A DNA stretch of 64,000 nucleotides from Plantibacter sp. PA-3-X8 (GTDB lineage: Bacteria > Actinomycetota > Actinomycetes > Actinomycetales > Microbacteriaceae): NCBI RefSeq assembly GCF_003856975.1, contig NZ_CP033107.1, forward strand, positions 3,658,001 to 3,722,000. The letters are read 5' to 3'. Shown here in pieces: positions 54,806 to 62,849 of the stretch; position 1 is the first letter of the stretch, and each line of letters opens with the position of its first letter. The translations under genes were made by a program, and so were the position numbers. The notes beneath the pieces were generated by a model. The model had not been told where the DNA came from. It searched no databases and worked only from the letters and a program-made list of their open reading frames with translations.

Positions 54806-55137
54806 CAGCGGGTCCCCCTGACGGGAAGCGGAACGGGTCGGACATCGCAGCCGGTCCGGAGCGACGGGACGTGCGCACGTGTCCGGATCGGACTGGTCGC
54901 GGTGATCGCGGGGTTGCAGGTGCCCATGGGCTCCACCTCCTGACAGCGTTGTCATCGGTCGGGGTGGTGCAGCTGCAGAACCCCGTCGTTCCTTCGTGCG
55001 CCTATACTGACCGCAGACCGACAACGTTGTCAAGCAACGTTGTCTGAAAGAGATCAAATTCATTTGGAACTCGCATCGAAGAGGCGTTCAGACCCCTCGG
55101 ATGCGGGTCGCCACCCCGGAATCATCGAGGAGTCAGC
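54806..55137. promoter_or_regulatory. Divergent control region with three LacI operators (module B)
   Basis: These 332 bases hold no gene. Operators: TGACAGCGTTGTCA (54941-54954), GACAACGTTGTC (55020-55031) and GCAACGTTGTC (55034-55044), the last two being direct repeats 13 bp apart. TTGACA on the minus strand (55033-55028) is a -35 candidate for the LacI operon, with TATAGG-like sequence beyond. TATACT on the plus strand (55003-55008) is a -10 candidate for the kinase-phosphatase gene, with the operators just downstream of its start site. Confidence 0.7.
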
Positions 55138-56346
55138 GTGATCGTCGTCGTCGCAGGAGCAGCCGGAAGCGGCAAGACCACCCTTGGACGTGAGCTCGCC
55201 CGGGCCCTCCGACTCCCGCTCCTCGACCTCGACACCATCACCAATCCGTTGCTCGACGGTCTCGGTGCGGTGAGCGATCCAGACGGCACCGAACCGCTCC
55301 ACTGGAACGACGCGAAGCTGCGCCCGACCATGCGCCCGGCACGGTACGCGGCCCTGCGAGCGGTCCTCGCCGACCAGCGCGACAGTGGCGTCGGCGCAGT
55401 ACTCGTCGCACCCTTCACCGCGGAGCTCCGTGGCGGCGCCGAATGGGACGCGCTCGTCGAGGCGGCCGGGGTCGTCCCGAAGGTCGTCTGGCTGCACGCC
55501 GATGCCGCCACGCTCGCGGCTCGCCGCGCCGAACGCGGTGCCGAGCGGGACACACACATCGTCGACCCGTCCACCGACACCCCACCCGCCATCGAGCACC
55601 TGTCGATCGAAGCCGCGTTGTCAACCTCACAGCAGCTCGCCGCCGTCCAACGCGCGCTCGGTCTGGGACGGACCATCGAAGCCTCCGCCCCGATCTTCGA
55701 CCAGGTCTTCGCCGCCGGGCTCTTCGACCTCGACGGGACCCTCATCGACTCGACGCCGGCCGTGAACCGGTCGTGGGCGCAACTCGCCCGCGAGTACGGA
55801 CTCGAGGGCGACCTGCTCGCCGCGGGACACGGTCAGCCCGCTGCCCAGGTGCTCGCCGCGATCTTCCCGCCCGAGCAGGTCGCCGAAGCACTCGCGCGGA
55901 TCATCGAGATCGAGGCCGACGAGGTCGCCGACGTCATCGCGCTCCCGGGGGCGGCGGAGGCGCTCGCGGCGCTGGGTGACGACGCGAAGGCGATCGTCAC
56001 GAGCGGCACGAGGCTCATCGCCGGCAATCGGATCGCCGCCGCCGGGCTCGTGCGGCCGGAGGTCGTCGTGACCTTCGACGACGTCACGAAGGGCAAGCCG
56101 GACCCCGAACCGTTCCTGCTCGGCCGCACCCGGCTGGGCATGGAGTCGCAGGCGTGCCTCGTGTTCGAGGACGCACCGGCCGGGCTCGCCGCAGCGCGCG
56201 CCGCCGGCTGCTGGACGGTGGGCATCGCGGGGACGCACGAGGCGCACGAACTCGATGCGGACCTCGTGATCGACGGCCTCTTCCAACTGCGGCTCGAGCC
56301 GGTCGCCGAGGGCGGGTTCCGACTCGTCCCGGCTTCGCTCGGCTGA
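55138..56346 (+). CDS. Fusion of P-loop kinase and HAD sugar phosphatase
   Basis: A 402-residue two-domain protein. Residues 1 to about 180 are a P-loop kinase of the AAA_33/gluconokinase-like type, with Walker A GAAGSGKT (7-14) and an Arg-rich lid (AARRAERGAERD). Residues from about 192 are a HAD phosphatase: motif I DLDGT at 197-201 (nucleophile Asp197), motif II TSG, motif III KGKPDPEPF and motif IV EDAPAG. The HAD part is strongly reminiscent of the E. coli YfbT sugar/hexitol phosphatase. It is divergent from the LacI-manA-ABC operon across shared operators, so it probably acts on the imported sugar. The substrate and the reason for joining opposing activities are unknown. Confidence 0.82.
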   Translation: MIVVVAGAAGSGKTTLGRELARALRLPLLDLDTITNPLLDGLGAVSDPDGTEPLHWNDAKLRPTMRPARYAALRAVLADQRDSGVGAVLVAPFTAELRGGAEWDALVEAAGVVPKVVWLHADAATLAARRAERGAERDTHIVDPSTDTPPAIEHLSIEAALSTSQQLAAVQRALGLGRTIEASAPIFDQVFAAGLFDLDGTLIDSTPAVNRSWAQLAREYGLEGDLLAAGHGQPAAQVLAAIFPPEQVAEALARIIEIEADEVADVIALPGAAEALAALGDDAKAIVTSGTRLIAGNRIAAAGLVRPEVVVTFDDVTKGKPDPEPFLLGRTRLGMESQACLVFEDAPAGLAAARAAGCWTVGIAGTHEAHELDADLVIDGLFQLRLEPVAEGGFRLVPASLG

Positions 56347-56571
56347 GCGGCAGCCCGATGCAGGGGCCTGTCGACGGGCCTCCGAGTACCCTCCCCACCG
56401 CACGTCGACAACCGTGCACCTTCGCTCCCTGAGCCTGTCGAAGGGCCTCCGAACCCCTCCTCGATCGTGACGACTACCCCACGACGACGGCTCGTTCTCC
56501 GCCGCCGCCTCGGGCGGTTGCGATCCCCCTTGCCTTGCATCTGAAATAACACTGCTAACATATCGACTGCC
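56347..56571. repeat. Intergenic stretch with single REP-like copy
   Basis: TCCCTGAGCCTGTCGAAGGG (56426-56445) is one arm of the repeat family that forms the array at 58.9 kb; GGCCTGTCGACGGGCC near 56366 looks like a decayed copy. TAACAT (56556-56561) is a plausible -10 box for the next gene. No gene is seen. Confidence 0.65.
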
Positions 56572-57192
56572 ATGTCGACCGTCGAAAACGCCCCCTCGCG
56601 CCAATCCCTCCGCTTGTTCTCCGCACTCGCAATAGCCGCGGCGTGGTTCGCCCTGTGGTGCCTGACCCCGGGCATCACCGGCCGAGGCCCCGTGCGTCTC
56701 CTGGTGCAGGAGGACACCGTCGTGGTGTTCCTCGAGTCCCTGATCGCCGGCCTCCTGGTGATCGCCATCGCCATCCTGCAGCGCACCCACACCCGTGAAC
56801 TCTTCGCACCGTCCCGGCAGCGGTTCCTGTACGTCATCCCGGTCGTGCTCGCACTCGCGTTGCCGTTGCACTACGAGCTCGAGTTCCCCGTGCTGCTCTA
56901 CATCTTCTGGATGACCGTCTCGGTGTTCTGGCAGGACTACCTGACCTTCGGACTCCTGCAACGCCATCTCGCCGCGCGCTTGCCGTCGCGCGCGGTCATC
57001 CCCGCCGTCGCCGTCCTGTTCGCCCTCGGACACGTCATCCTGCTCCCCGACAAGTTCGGGCTCGTGCCGAGCCCGCTCCCCGCACTGAGCATGCTCGCGC
57101 TCGGCCTCCTGCTCGCGTGGCTCCGTCACCGGTTCACGACGATGCACCTCATCCTGACGCTGCACCTGTCGTTCTACTTCGTCTTCGCGTGA
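56572..57192 (+). CDS. Membrane protein, degenerate CPBP-like
   Basis: A 206-residue protein with about six transmembrane helices. The segment WQDYLTFGLLQRHLAARLPS followed by FALGHVILLP parallels the EExxxR...H layout of CPBP proteases. The first Glu pair is Gln-Asp here, while the Arg and His remain, so protease activity is doubtful. Function unknown. The AT-rich region before the start stands out from the surroundings. Confidence 0.55.
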   Translation: MSTVENAPSRQSLRLFSALAIAAAWFALWCLTPGITGRGPVRLLVQEDTVVVFLESLIAGLLVIAIAILQRTHTRELFAPSRQRFLYVIPVVLALALPLHYELEFPVLLYIFWMTVSVFWQDYLTFGLLQRHLAARLPSRAVIPAVAVLFALGHVILLPDKFGLVPSPLPALSMLALGLLLAWLRHRFTTMHLILTLHLSFYFVFA

Positions 57193-57260
57193 GGTCAGGC
57201 CGCACGCCCGAACGCGACCATCGGCGAGCACCTCGACCGACTTGACGACCGCGTCATCGC

Positions 57261-57285
57261 CGGTCCCTGAGCTTGTCGAAGGGCA
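57261..57285 (+). repeat. REP-like arm, single copy
   Basis: CGGTCCCTGAGCTTGTCGAA followed by GGGCA is one full arm of the repeat family. It lies in the 186-base gap before the DUF222/HNH gene. Confidence 0.75.
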
Positions 57286-57378
57286 CCCCGAGTGGGCGCC
57301 AGGTGTCGGATAAATACGCAGATCAGGGTCCGATTCGGTGCGCGTTCGAATGTCAGTGGTCCGTGTTTGGATGGATCC

Positions 57379-58885
57379 ATGACCAGCCCCGCACCGAACC
57401 CGCTCGCCGCCGCCGCGGCCGGGTTCGATGCGGTCTGGCAGGGCGCGCTCGATGCGATCCGTCCGGGCTCGGGTGTCGCGGAGCAGCTCGAGAACATGAA
57501 CGACGAGGCGGTCCTCCGGGTCCTGGACGAGCTCGGTGCCGTGCAGCATGCGGTCGAGGTCCTCGCCGCCCGCGTCGTCGGCGCGATCGCGTTGCGCCCG
57601 TCGCCTTCCCGCCGCGACGGCACGCTCGTGCGCGCCGCTGGTTACGCGAACCCGGGTGTCATGGTGTCCGAACGGTGGCGGGTGGCACGCGCCCGCGGCG
57701 CGGCGATCGCCGAGGTCGGTGCCGCGATCACCCAGCCGCGCGGGCTGCTCGGCGAGTTGGAGGAATGCCCGTTCCCGGCGGTCGCTGCCGCCCTCGAACC
57801 GGCACCCGGTTCCGACGCCACAACCGCCCAGGCCGACGGACCCAGCGGGTCATCCTCGTCGGCCACCACGGATGGTGACGCGTCCACTGCCCTCGGCAGC
57901 CCACGCTCACCCCTCAGCGTCGACGGTGCCGCGGTCATCGTCCGCGAGCTCCGCAACGCCGGCCGCATCTGCAGCAGAGGCGAGCTCGAGGCGGCGTCGG
58001 TCATCGCCATCGAGCACGCCGCCCACACGCCCCTGCACGACGTCACCCGCATCGCCAAACTCGTCCGCACCCGCCTCGACCAAGACGGCCGCGAACCCCG
58101 CGACGAACTCCTCCGCCGAGCAGAACGCTGCACCATCCACGAACTCCCCACCGGCATGACCCTCCTCCGCGCCGAACTCGCCCCAGAAAGCGCCGCCTTC
58201 ATCCGCGCCGGCCTCGACGCCCTCATCGGCGCCACCCACCACAAACCCCACTTCACCCACCCCGACACGGCCGACCCCGCCCACCAACCCGACGGATCCG
58301 GTCACCCCATGCCCGACGGACCCACGCTCATCCCCACCGACCGGCGACGCGCCATCGCCCTCACCGAGACCTTCCGACACCTGGCCGGCTGCAGCAGCGC
58401 CGCCACCGAACTCACCCCCGTCACCGTCATCATCCGCACCGACCACGACACCCTCGAAACCGGCCTCGGTGCTGCCACCATCGACGGCATCGACGAACCC
58501 ATCGGCCCCGGCGCCCTCCGCCGACGCCAACCTCATCCCCATGATCCTCAACGGACCATCCCAAGTCCTCGACCTCGGCACCAGCACCCGCCTGTTCACC
58601 CGCGGACAAAAACTCGCCCTCGCCGAACGCGACGGCGGCTGCGCCTGGACCGGCTGCACCCACCCACCATCCTTCACCGAAGCCCACCACATCCGATGGT
58701 GGTCCCAAGGCGGCCCCACCAACCTCGACAACGGCATACTCCTCTGCCCCTTCCACCACCACCGCATCCACGACGACCACTGGACCATCACCATCCAAAA
58801 CGGCATCCCCTGGTTCATCCCACCCAGCCACATCGACCGCCACCAAACCCCCATCCGAGGCGGACGCCTCCACCTCGCCGCCTGA
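57379..58885 (+). pseudogene. DUF222/HNH endonuclease gene with internal frameshift
   Basis: The first 380 or so codons (from ATG 57379) encode a DUF222 domain. After GPGALRR, near 58517-58525, the frame is lost. The expected continuation, DANLIPMILNGPSQVLDLG, the HNH zinc/nuclease part LAERDGGCAWTGC, AHHIRWWSQGG and NLDNGILLCPFHHHRIHD, then resumes in the +1 frame and ends at 58885. The usual join in this family has a few more residues between RR and ADAN. A deletion of about 8 or 11 bases in the CGCCG-rich stretch therefore explains the break. The first frame runs on to 59049 as a Pro/Arg/His-rich tail through REP repeats. Such DUF222 genes are multicopy in Actinobacteria. Confidence 0.8.
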
Positions 58886-58917
58886 ACCCGGGGCACCCCT
58901 CTGCCTGCACACCTGCC

Positions 58918-59573
58918 TGCCCTTCGACAAGCTCAAGGACCGACACGGGAACCACCCTGCCTCGGACACGCTCAGCGACCGACGCTGTATTCGACAACCC
59001 GGCCATCCCGGTCCCTGAGCTTGTCGAAGGGCACACGAACAGCCGTTGAACCTGCCCTTCGACAAGCTCAGGGACCGAAACCGGAACCACCCTGCCTCGG
59101 ACACGTCCAGCGACCGACGCCCTACTCGACAACCCAGCCATCCCGGTCCCTGAGCCTGTCGAAGGGCACACGAACAGCCGTTGAACCTGCCCTTCGACAA
59201 GCTCAGGGACCGAAACCGGAACCACCCTGCCTCGTACACGCTCAGCGACCGACGCCCTACTCGACAACCCAGCCACCCCGGTCCCTGAGCCTGTCGAAGG
59301 GCACACGAGCGACCACCTGCCCTTCGACAAGCTCAGGGACCGAGACGGAAACCACCATGCCTCGGACACGCTCAGCGACCGACGCCCTACTCGACAACCC
59401 AGCCACCCCGGTCCCTGAGCCTGTCGAAGGGCACGCGAGCGACCACCTGCCCTTCGACAAGCTCAGGGACCGAGACGGGAACCACCATGCCTCGGACACG
59501 CTCAGCGACCGACGCCGACCTCGACAACCCGGCCACCCCGGTCCCTGAGCCTGTCGAAGGGCACACGAGGCAC
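58918..59573. repeat. Tandem array of five REP-like inverted-repeat units
   Basis: Units begin at 58918, 59053, 59188, 59318 and 59448, so the period is 135, 135, 130 and 130 bases. Each unit opens with the arm CCCTTCGACAAGCTCAGGGA and closes with its inverse, TCCCTGAGCCTGTCGAAGGG. About 70 bases of conserved filler lie between the arms, including CTCAGCGACCGACGC. The array fills most of the 706 bases between the HNH gene and the dehydrogenase. No gene is seen in it. Confidence 0.92.
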
Positions 59574-59591
59574 CGCCCGACCGCCGCAGGG

Positions 59592-61085
59592 TCACCCCGC
59601 GGCGACGACCTCTTCCACCGCCACCCGCGCACCGACGGCCGCCAGCCGCGCGCGCGCCGCGATGAACGCCTCGCGCAGTCGCGCGTCAGATCCGAGGTCG
59701 CCGAACACGACCTCCAGGTCGAGGAACGCGCCGGGGCGCTCCGCCTCCTGCGCGACGGCTGCCTGCAACTCGGCCAACCGCCGGTCGACCGGGGCAAGCT
59801 CCCGCCCGTCGTCACCGACACCCTCGATGAACCGACTCCACGCTGCGAGGACGAGCGCCGAGCGCGCGATCCCGCCGCCGGTCCGCAACTGCTCACGGAC
59901 CACCGGGAGCAGGAACTTCGGGATGCGCTCCGAGCCGTCGACGATCTGCCGCGCCAACGTGTCCTTGATCGCCTCACTGCCGAACCGGCGCATCAGCTCT
60001 GCACAGTACGCGTCGATGTCGATCCCCGGGACCGGCGCGAGCGTCGGCCTCGCCTCCTCGTGCATGTACCCGAGGAGGAACCGCGAGAACAGCTCGTCAC
60101 GGCAGACGTCGTGCACGTACGTCTCCCCCGCCAGCAGCCCGAGGTAGCTCATCGCCTGGTGGGAAGCGTTCAACAACCGGAGCTTCATCAGCTCATACGG
60201 CTCGACGTCCTCCACGAGCTGCACGCCCACCTGCTCGTACGGCGGACGGCCGTCCGAGAAGTCGTCCTCGAGCACCCACTGCTCGAACGACTCCGAGAGC
60301 ACCGGCCAGCGGTCGTCGATCCCGAACCGCTCGGAGACGAACGCGCGCTGCTCGTCCGTCGTCGCCGGCGTGATGCGGTCCACCATCGAGTTCGGGAACC
60401 GCACCTCGGCACCGATCCAGACGGCGAGCGCCGGGTCGATACGCTCGGCGAACGCGAGGATCGCAGTCCGGGCGACGTGCCCGTTGCCCTGGATGTTGTC
60501 GCACGACATGACCGTGAACGGAACGGCACCGGCGTCGCGTCGGGCACGGAGGGCCGCCGTGATGAACCCGAGCGGGCTCTGCGGCAGCGCCCCCGCCGGC
60601 AGCCCGTCGAGGTCCGCGAGCGTCGCACCGTCACTCGGCTCGAACGCGCCGGTCGCATCGTTCACCCCGTAGCCGCCCTCGGTGATCGTGAGGGACACGA
60701 TCCGCGTCGATGGATCGCCCACCCGCGCGAGGACCGCTCCCGGGTCGTCGGGAGCGAACAGGTACTCGACGATCGACCCGACGACGCGCGCCTCGATCTC
60801 GCCGTCCGGACTCGTCGTCACGAGCGTGTAGAGCCGGTCCTGAGCGCCGAGCGCGTCCCGCATGGCGGCGTCACCGGGCAGTGTGCCGACGCCGACGAGC
60901 CCCCAGGACGCGTGTTCGTCGCCGGGAAGCCCGAGCACGCGGTCGACGAACATCGCCCCGTGCGCACGATGGAAGGCGCCGACCCCGAAGTGGACGATGC
61001 CGGGTCGGATGGCCGAGCGGTCGTAGGCGGGGACGGCCACCTGCTCGTCGAGAGCGGTGAGGGCGGCGTCGGAGAGCTGGGTCAT
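59592..61085 (-). CDS. Mannitol/fructuronate-type long-chain dehydrogenase
   Basis: A 497-residue member of the polyol-specific long-chain dehydrogenase family (MtlK, UxuB). The NAD-binding segment is IVHFGVGAFHRAHGA near the N-terminus, and SCDNIQGNG, FPNSMVDRITP and the catalytic KLRLLNASHQAMSYLG (Lys-Asn-His) follow. It oxidises a hexitol such as mannitol to fructose, or works on an aldonate. The adjoining P-loop sugar kinase favours a polyol-to-ketose route. GAAGGC lies seven bases before the ATG. The gene ends just beyond the REP array. Confidence 0.88.
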   Translation of the reverse strand: MTQLSDAALTALDEQVAVPAYDRSAIRPGIVHFGVGAFHRAHGAMFVDRVLGLPGDEHASWGLVGVGTLPGDAAMRDALGAQDRLYTLVTTSPDGEIEARVVGSIVEYLFAPDDPGAVLARVGDPSTRIVSLTITEGGYGVNDATGAFEPSDGATLADLDGLPAGALPQSPLGFITAALRARRDAGAVPFTVMSCDNIQGNGHVARTAILAFAERIDPALAVWIGAEVRFPNSMVDRITPATTDEQRAFVSERFGIDDRWPVLSESFEQWVLEDDFSDGRPPYEQVGVQLVEDVEPYELMKLRLLNASHQAMSYLGLLAGETYVHDVCRDELFSRFLLGYMHEEARPTLAPVPGIDIDAYCAELMRRFGSEAIKDTLARQIVDGSERIPKFLLPVVREQLRTGGGIARSALVLAAWSRFIEGVGDDGRELAPVDRRLAELQAAVAQEAERPGAFLDLEVVFGDLGSDARLREAFIAARARLAAVGARVAVEEVVAAG

Positions 61086-61170
61086 GTGGTGCCTTCTCGT
61101 CGGTGAGCGGGTTCCGGGTGGTGCAGGTCGAGGGTGGTGCAGGTCGAGCGTGCTGCGGCTGCAGGGTGGA

Positions 61171-61863
61171 TCAGGCGCCGTGGGTGGATTCGGTCTCCAC
61201 CGGCGTCGACGCGTCGAGCGTGACGATGCGGGTGGCACGCTGCTTGGTGGCGTCGACCAGGCGGGCATTCGGCTCGTCGACGCCGAGCACCCAGGCTTCG
61301 GCCTCGTCGAGCGGGTGGCCGTGACCGAGGCGTCGGGCGATGAGTCGGTCGCGGCGCACCTCGTCGTCCACGTCGACGTACCAGGACTCGTCGAGATGCG
61401 CGGCGACACTTTGCCAGCCGTGATCGTCGAACAGGAGGTAGTTGCCCTCCGTGATCACCAGCGGCACCTCGGGGCGGACGAGGACGGCACTGCCGATCGA
61501 CGCCTCGAGCGAGCGGTCGAACCGGGGTGCGTAAATCGGTGTGCCCGGAGAATCGGCGGTGCGTCCAGCACGCGCGAGGCGGGACAGCAGTGCGACGTAG
61601 CCGTCGACGTCGAAGGTGTCGGGCGCGCCCTTGCGGCCGCGTCGCCCGAGGCGGACGAGCTCGGCGTTGTCGAGGTGGAAGCCGTCCATCCCGACGATGA
61701 CGGCCTGGTCGCCGAGCGCCGCGGCGATCGCGTCGCTCACGGTCGACTTACCCGCTCCGGGCGCACCGACGATCCCGAGGATCCGGCGGGACCCGGTGGC
61801 GGCGAGCGAACGGGCGTGATCGATGAGGCCGTCGAGGTCGGTCCCGATCGTGATGCCGCTCAT
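61171..61863 (-). CDS. P-loop nucleoside/fructokinase-type kinase (FrcK-like)
   Basis: A 230-residue kinase of the uridine kinase/pantothenate kinase superfamily, annotated in other genomes as nucleoside/nucleotide kinase. Walker A is GAPGAGKS at 33-40; GMDGFHLDN carries the base Asp, and ITEGNYLLFDD and DRLIARRLGHGHP (lid Arg) follow. Some relatives phosphorylate fructose. With the polyol dehydrogenase 85 bases downstream, phosphorylation of the ketose product is likely but inferred. The ribosome binding site is weak. Confidence 0.8.
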   Translation of the reverse strand: MSGITIGTDLDGLIDHARSLAATGSRRILGIVGAPGAGKSTVSDAIAAALGDQAVIVGMDGFHLDNAELVRLGRRGRKGAPDTFDVDGYVALLSRLARAGRTADSPGTPIYAPRFDRSLEASIGSAVLVRPEVPLVITEGNYLLFDDHGWQSVAAHLDESWYVDVDDEVRRDRLIARRLGHGHPLDEAEAWVLGVDEPNARLVDATKQRATRIVTLDASTPVETESTHGA

Positions 61864-61921
61864 CGTGATGCCTGACCTCTCCTGGGAGCCGACCGGTCGC
61901 GGACGCGCCGTCGCCCGACTC

Positions 61922-62029
61922 ACGGTAGGTCCAGGCGATGCGTGTGTCAACACCAGATGTCACCGGTGTCATGATCTGCTGGTGAAATCCATGTCACGGG
62001 TGACATGGCTGCGATTCCGTGGTTATGAT
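61922..62029. promoter_or_regulatory. Divergent promoters with paired LacI-type operators (module C)
   Basis: ATGTCACCGGTGTCAT (61957-61972) and ATGTCACGGGTGACAT (61991-62006) are near-perfect palindromes, centred 34 bp apart. On the minus strand TTGACA (61950-61945), 17 bases and TACCGT (61927-61922) make a good promoter for the kinase-dehydrogenase pair. On the plus strand TATGAT (62024-62029), with GTGACA inside the second palindrome, serves the SDR-LacI pair. Confidence 0.75.
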
Positions 62030-62084
62030 GCTCCCGACCCGGTGCACCGACGCACGGGCCTCATCACATCGATCGGACCACCTC

Positions 62085-62813
62085 ATGACTGACTTCAACG
62101 GCCGCACCATCCTCGTCACGGGAGCGAGCGGCGGCATCGGCGGCGCGACCGTCCGCCACCTCGTCGCAGCGGGCGCGCAGGTGATCGCCTCCGGTCGCAA
62201 CGTCGAGCACCTCGACGCCATCGCCGCCGAGACGGGCGCCGAACCGCTGCCCTTCGACCTCACCTCGGAGGACAGCATCCGCGACGCGATCGAGGGACGC
62301 GACATCTGGGGCGTCGTCAACTCCGGCGGTTGGGGCGGCGAGATCGCCTCCCCACAGGAGACCGACATCGACGTGTTCGACAAGGTCATCAGCATCAACG
62401 CACGCGGGTCGCTGCTCGTCACCAAGTACGCGTCCCGCGAGATGATCCGCCAAGAGCGCGGCGGGGCGATCGTCAACGTCTCGAGCCAGGCGAGCCTCGT
62501 CGCACTCTCCGGCCACATCTCCTACGGCTCGTCGAAGGCCGCGCTCGACAACATCACGCGGGTCTCGGCCCTGGAACTCGGGAAGTACGGCATCCGGGTC
62601 AACGCCGTCAACCCGACGGTCGTGATGACGCCGATGTCCGCCTGGTACTGGGGCCGCCCCGACATCGAAGGCCCCTTCCTCGAGGCGATGCCGCTCGGCA
62701 AGTGGGCCACCGAGGACGACATCGCCGGCCCGATCACCTTCCTGCTGAGCGACGCCGCCGGCATGATCTCGGGCGTCTCGCTGCCGATCGACGGCGGCTA
62801 CACCGCGCGCTGA
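62085..62813 (+). CDS. SDR-family oxidoreductase, L-xylulose-reductase-like
   Basis: A 242-residue classical SDR. The cofactor motif is TGASGGIGGATV, Arg in ASGRNVEHL favours NADP, the short NSGG replaces the usual NNAG, and the triad is Ser in NVSSQAS, then YGSSKAAL. The layout EPLPFDLTSEDSIRDAI and the closing GVSLPIDGGYTAR resemble dicarbonyl/L-xylulose reductases, which interconvert ketoses and polyols. It heads an SDR-LacI operon opposite a polyol dehydrogenase and a sugar kinase. Confidence 0.85.
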   Translation: MTDFNGRTILVTGASGGIGGATVRHLVAAGAQVIASGRNVEHLDAIAAETGAEPLPFDLTSEDSIRDAIEGRDIWGVVNSGGWGGEIASPQETDIDVFDKVISINARGSLLVTKYASREMIRQERGGAIVNVSSQASLVALSGHISYGSSKAALDNITRVSALELGKYGIRVNAVNPTVVMTPMSAWYWGRPDIEGPFLEAMPLGKWATEDDIAGPITFLLSDAAGMISGVSLPIDGGYTAR

Positions 62814-62849
62814 CCCGATCCGGCAGGACCGAACGGGAGGGACCCGAGC

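Noticed and set aside
58526..59049. Continuation of the DUF222 frame as a Pro/His/Arg-rich C-terminus
   Set aside because: The real HNH domain lies in the +1 frame over the same bases; the tail is a product of the frameshift and ends inside REP repeats.
58918..59573. CRISPR array
   Set aside because: Repeats are 130-135 bp apart, palindromic and conserved between arms as well; there are no unique spacers of CRISPR length and no cas genes.
59487..61106. A 539-codon plus-strand frame opposite the mannitol-type dehydrogenase
   Set aside because: It is antisense shadow: Arg/Asp/Val-rich with no recognisable domain, over a gene with a complete catalytic motif.
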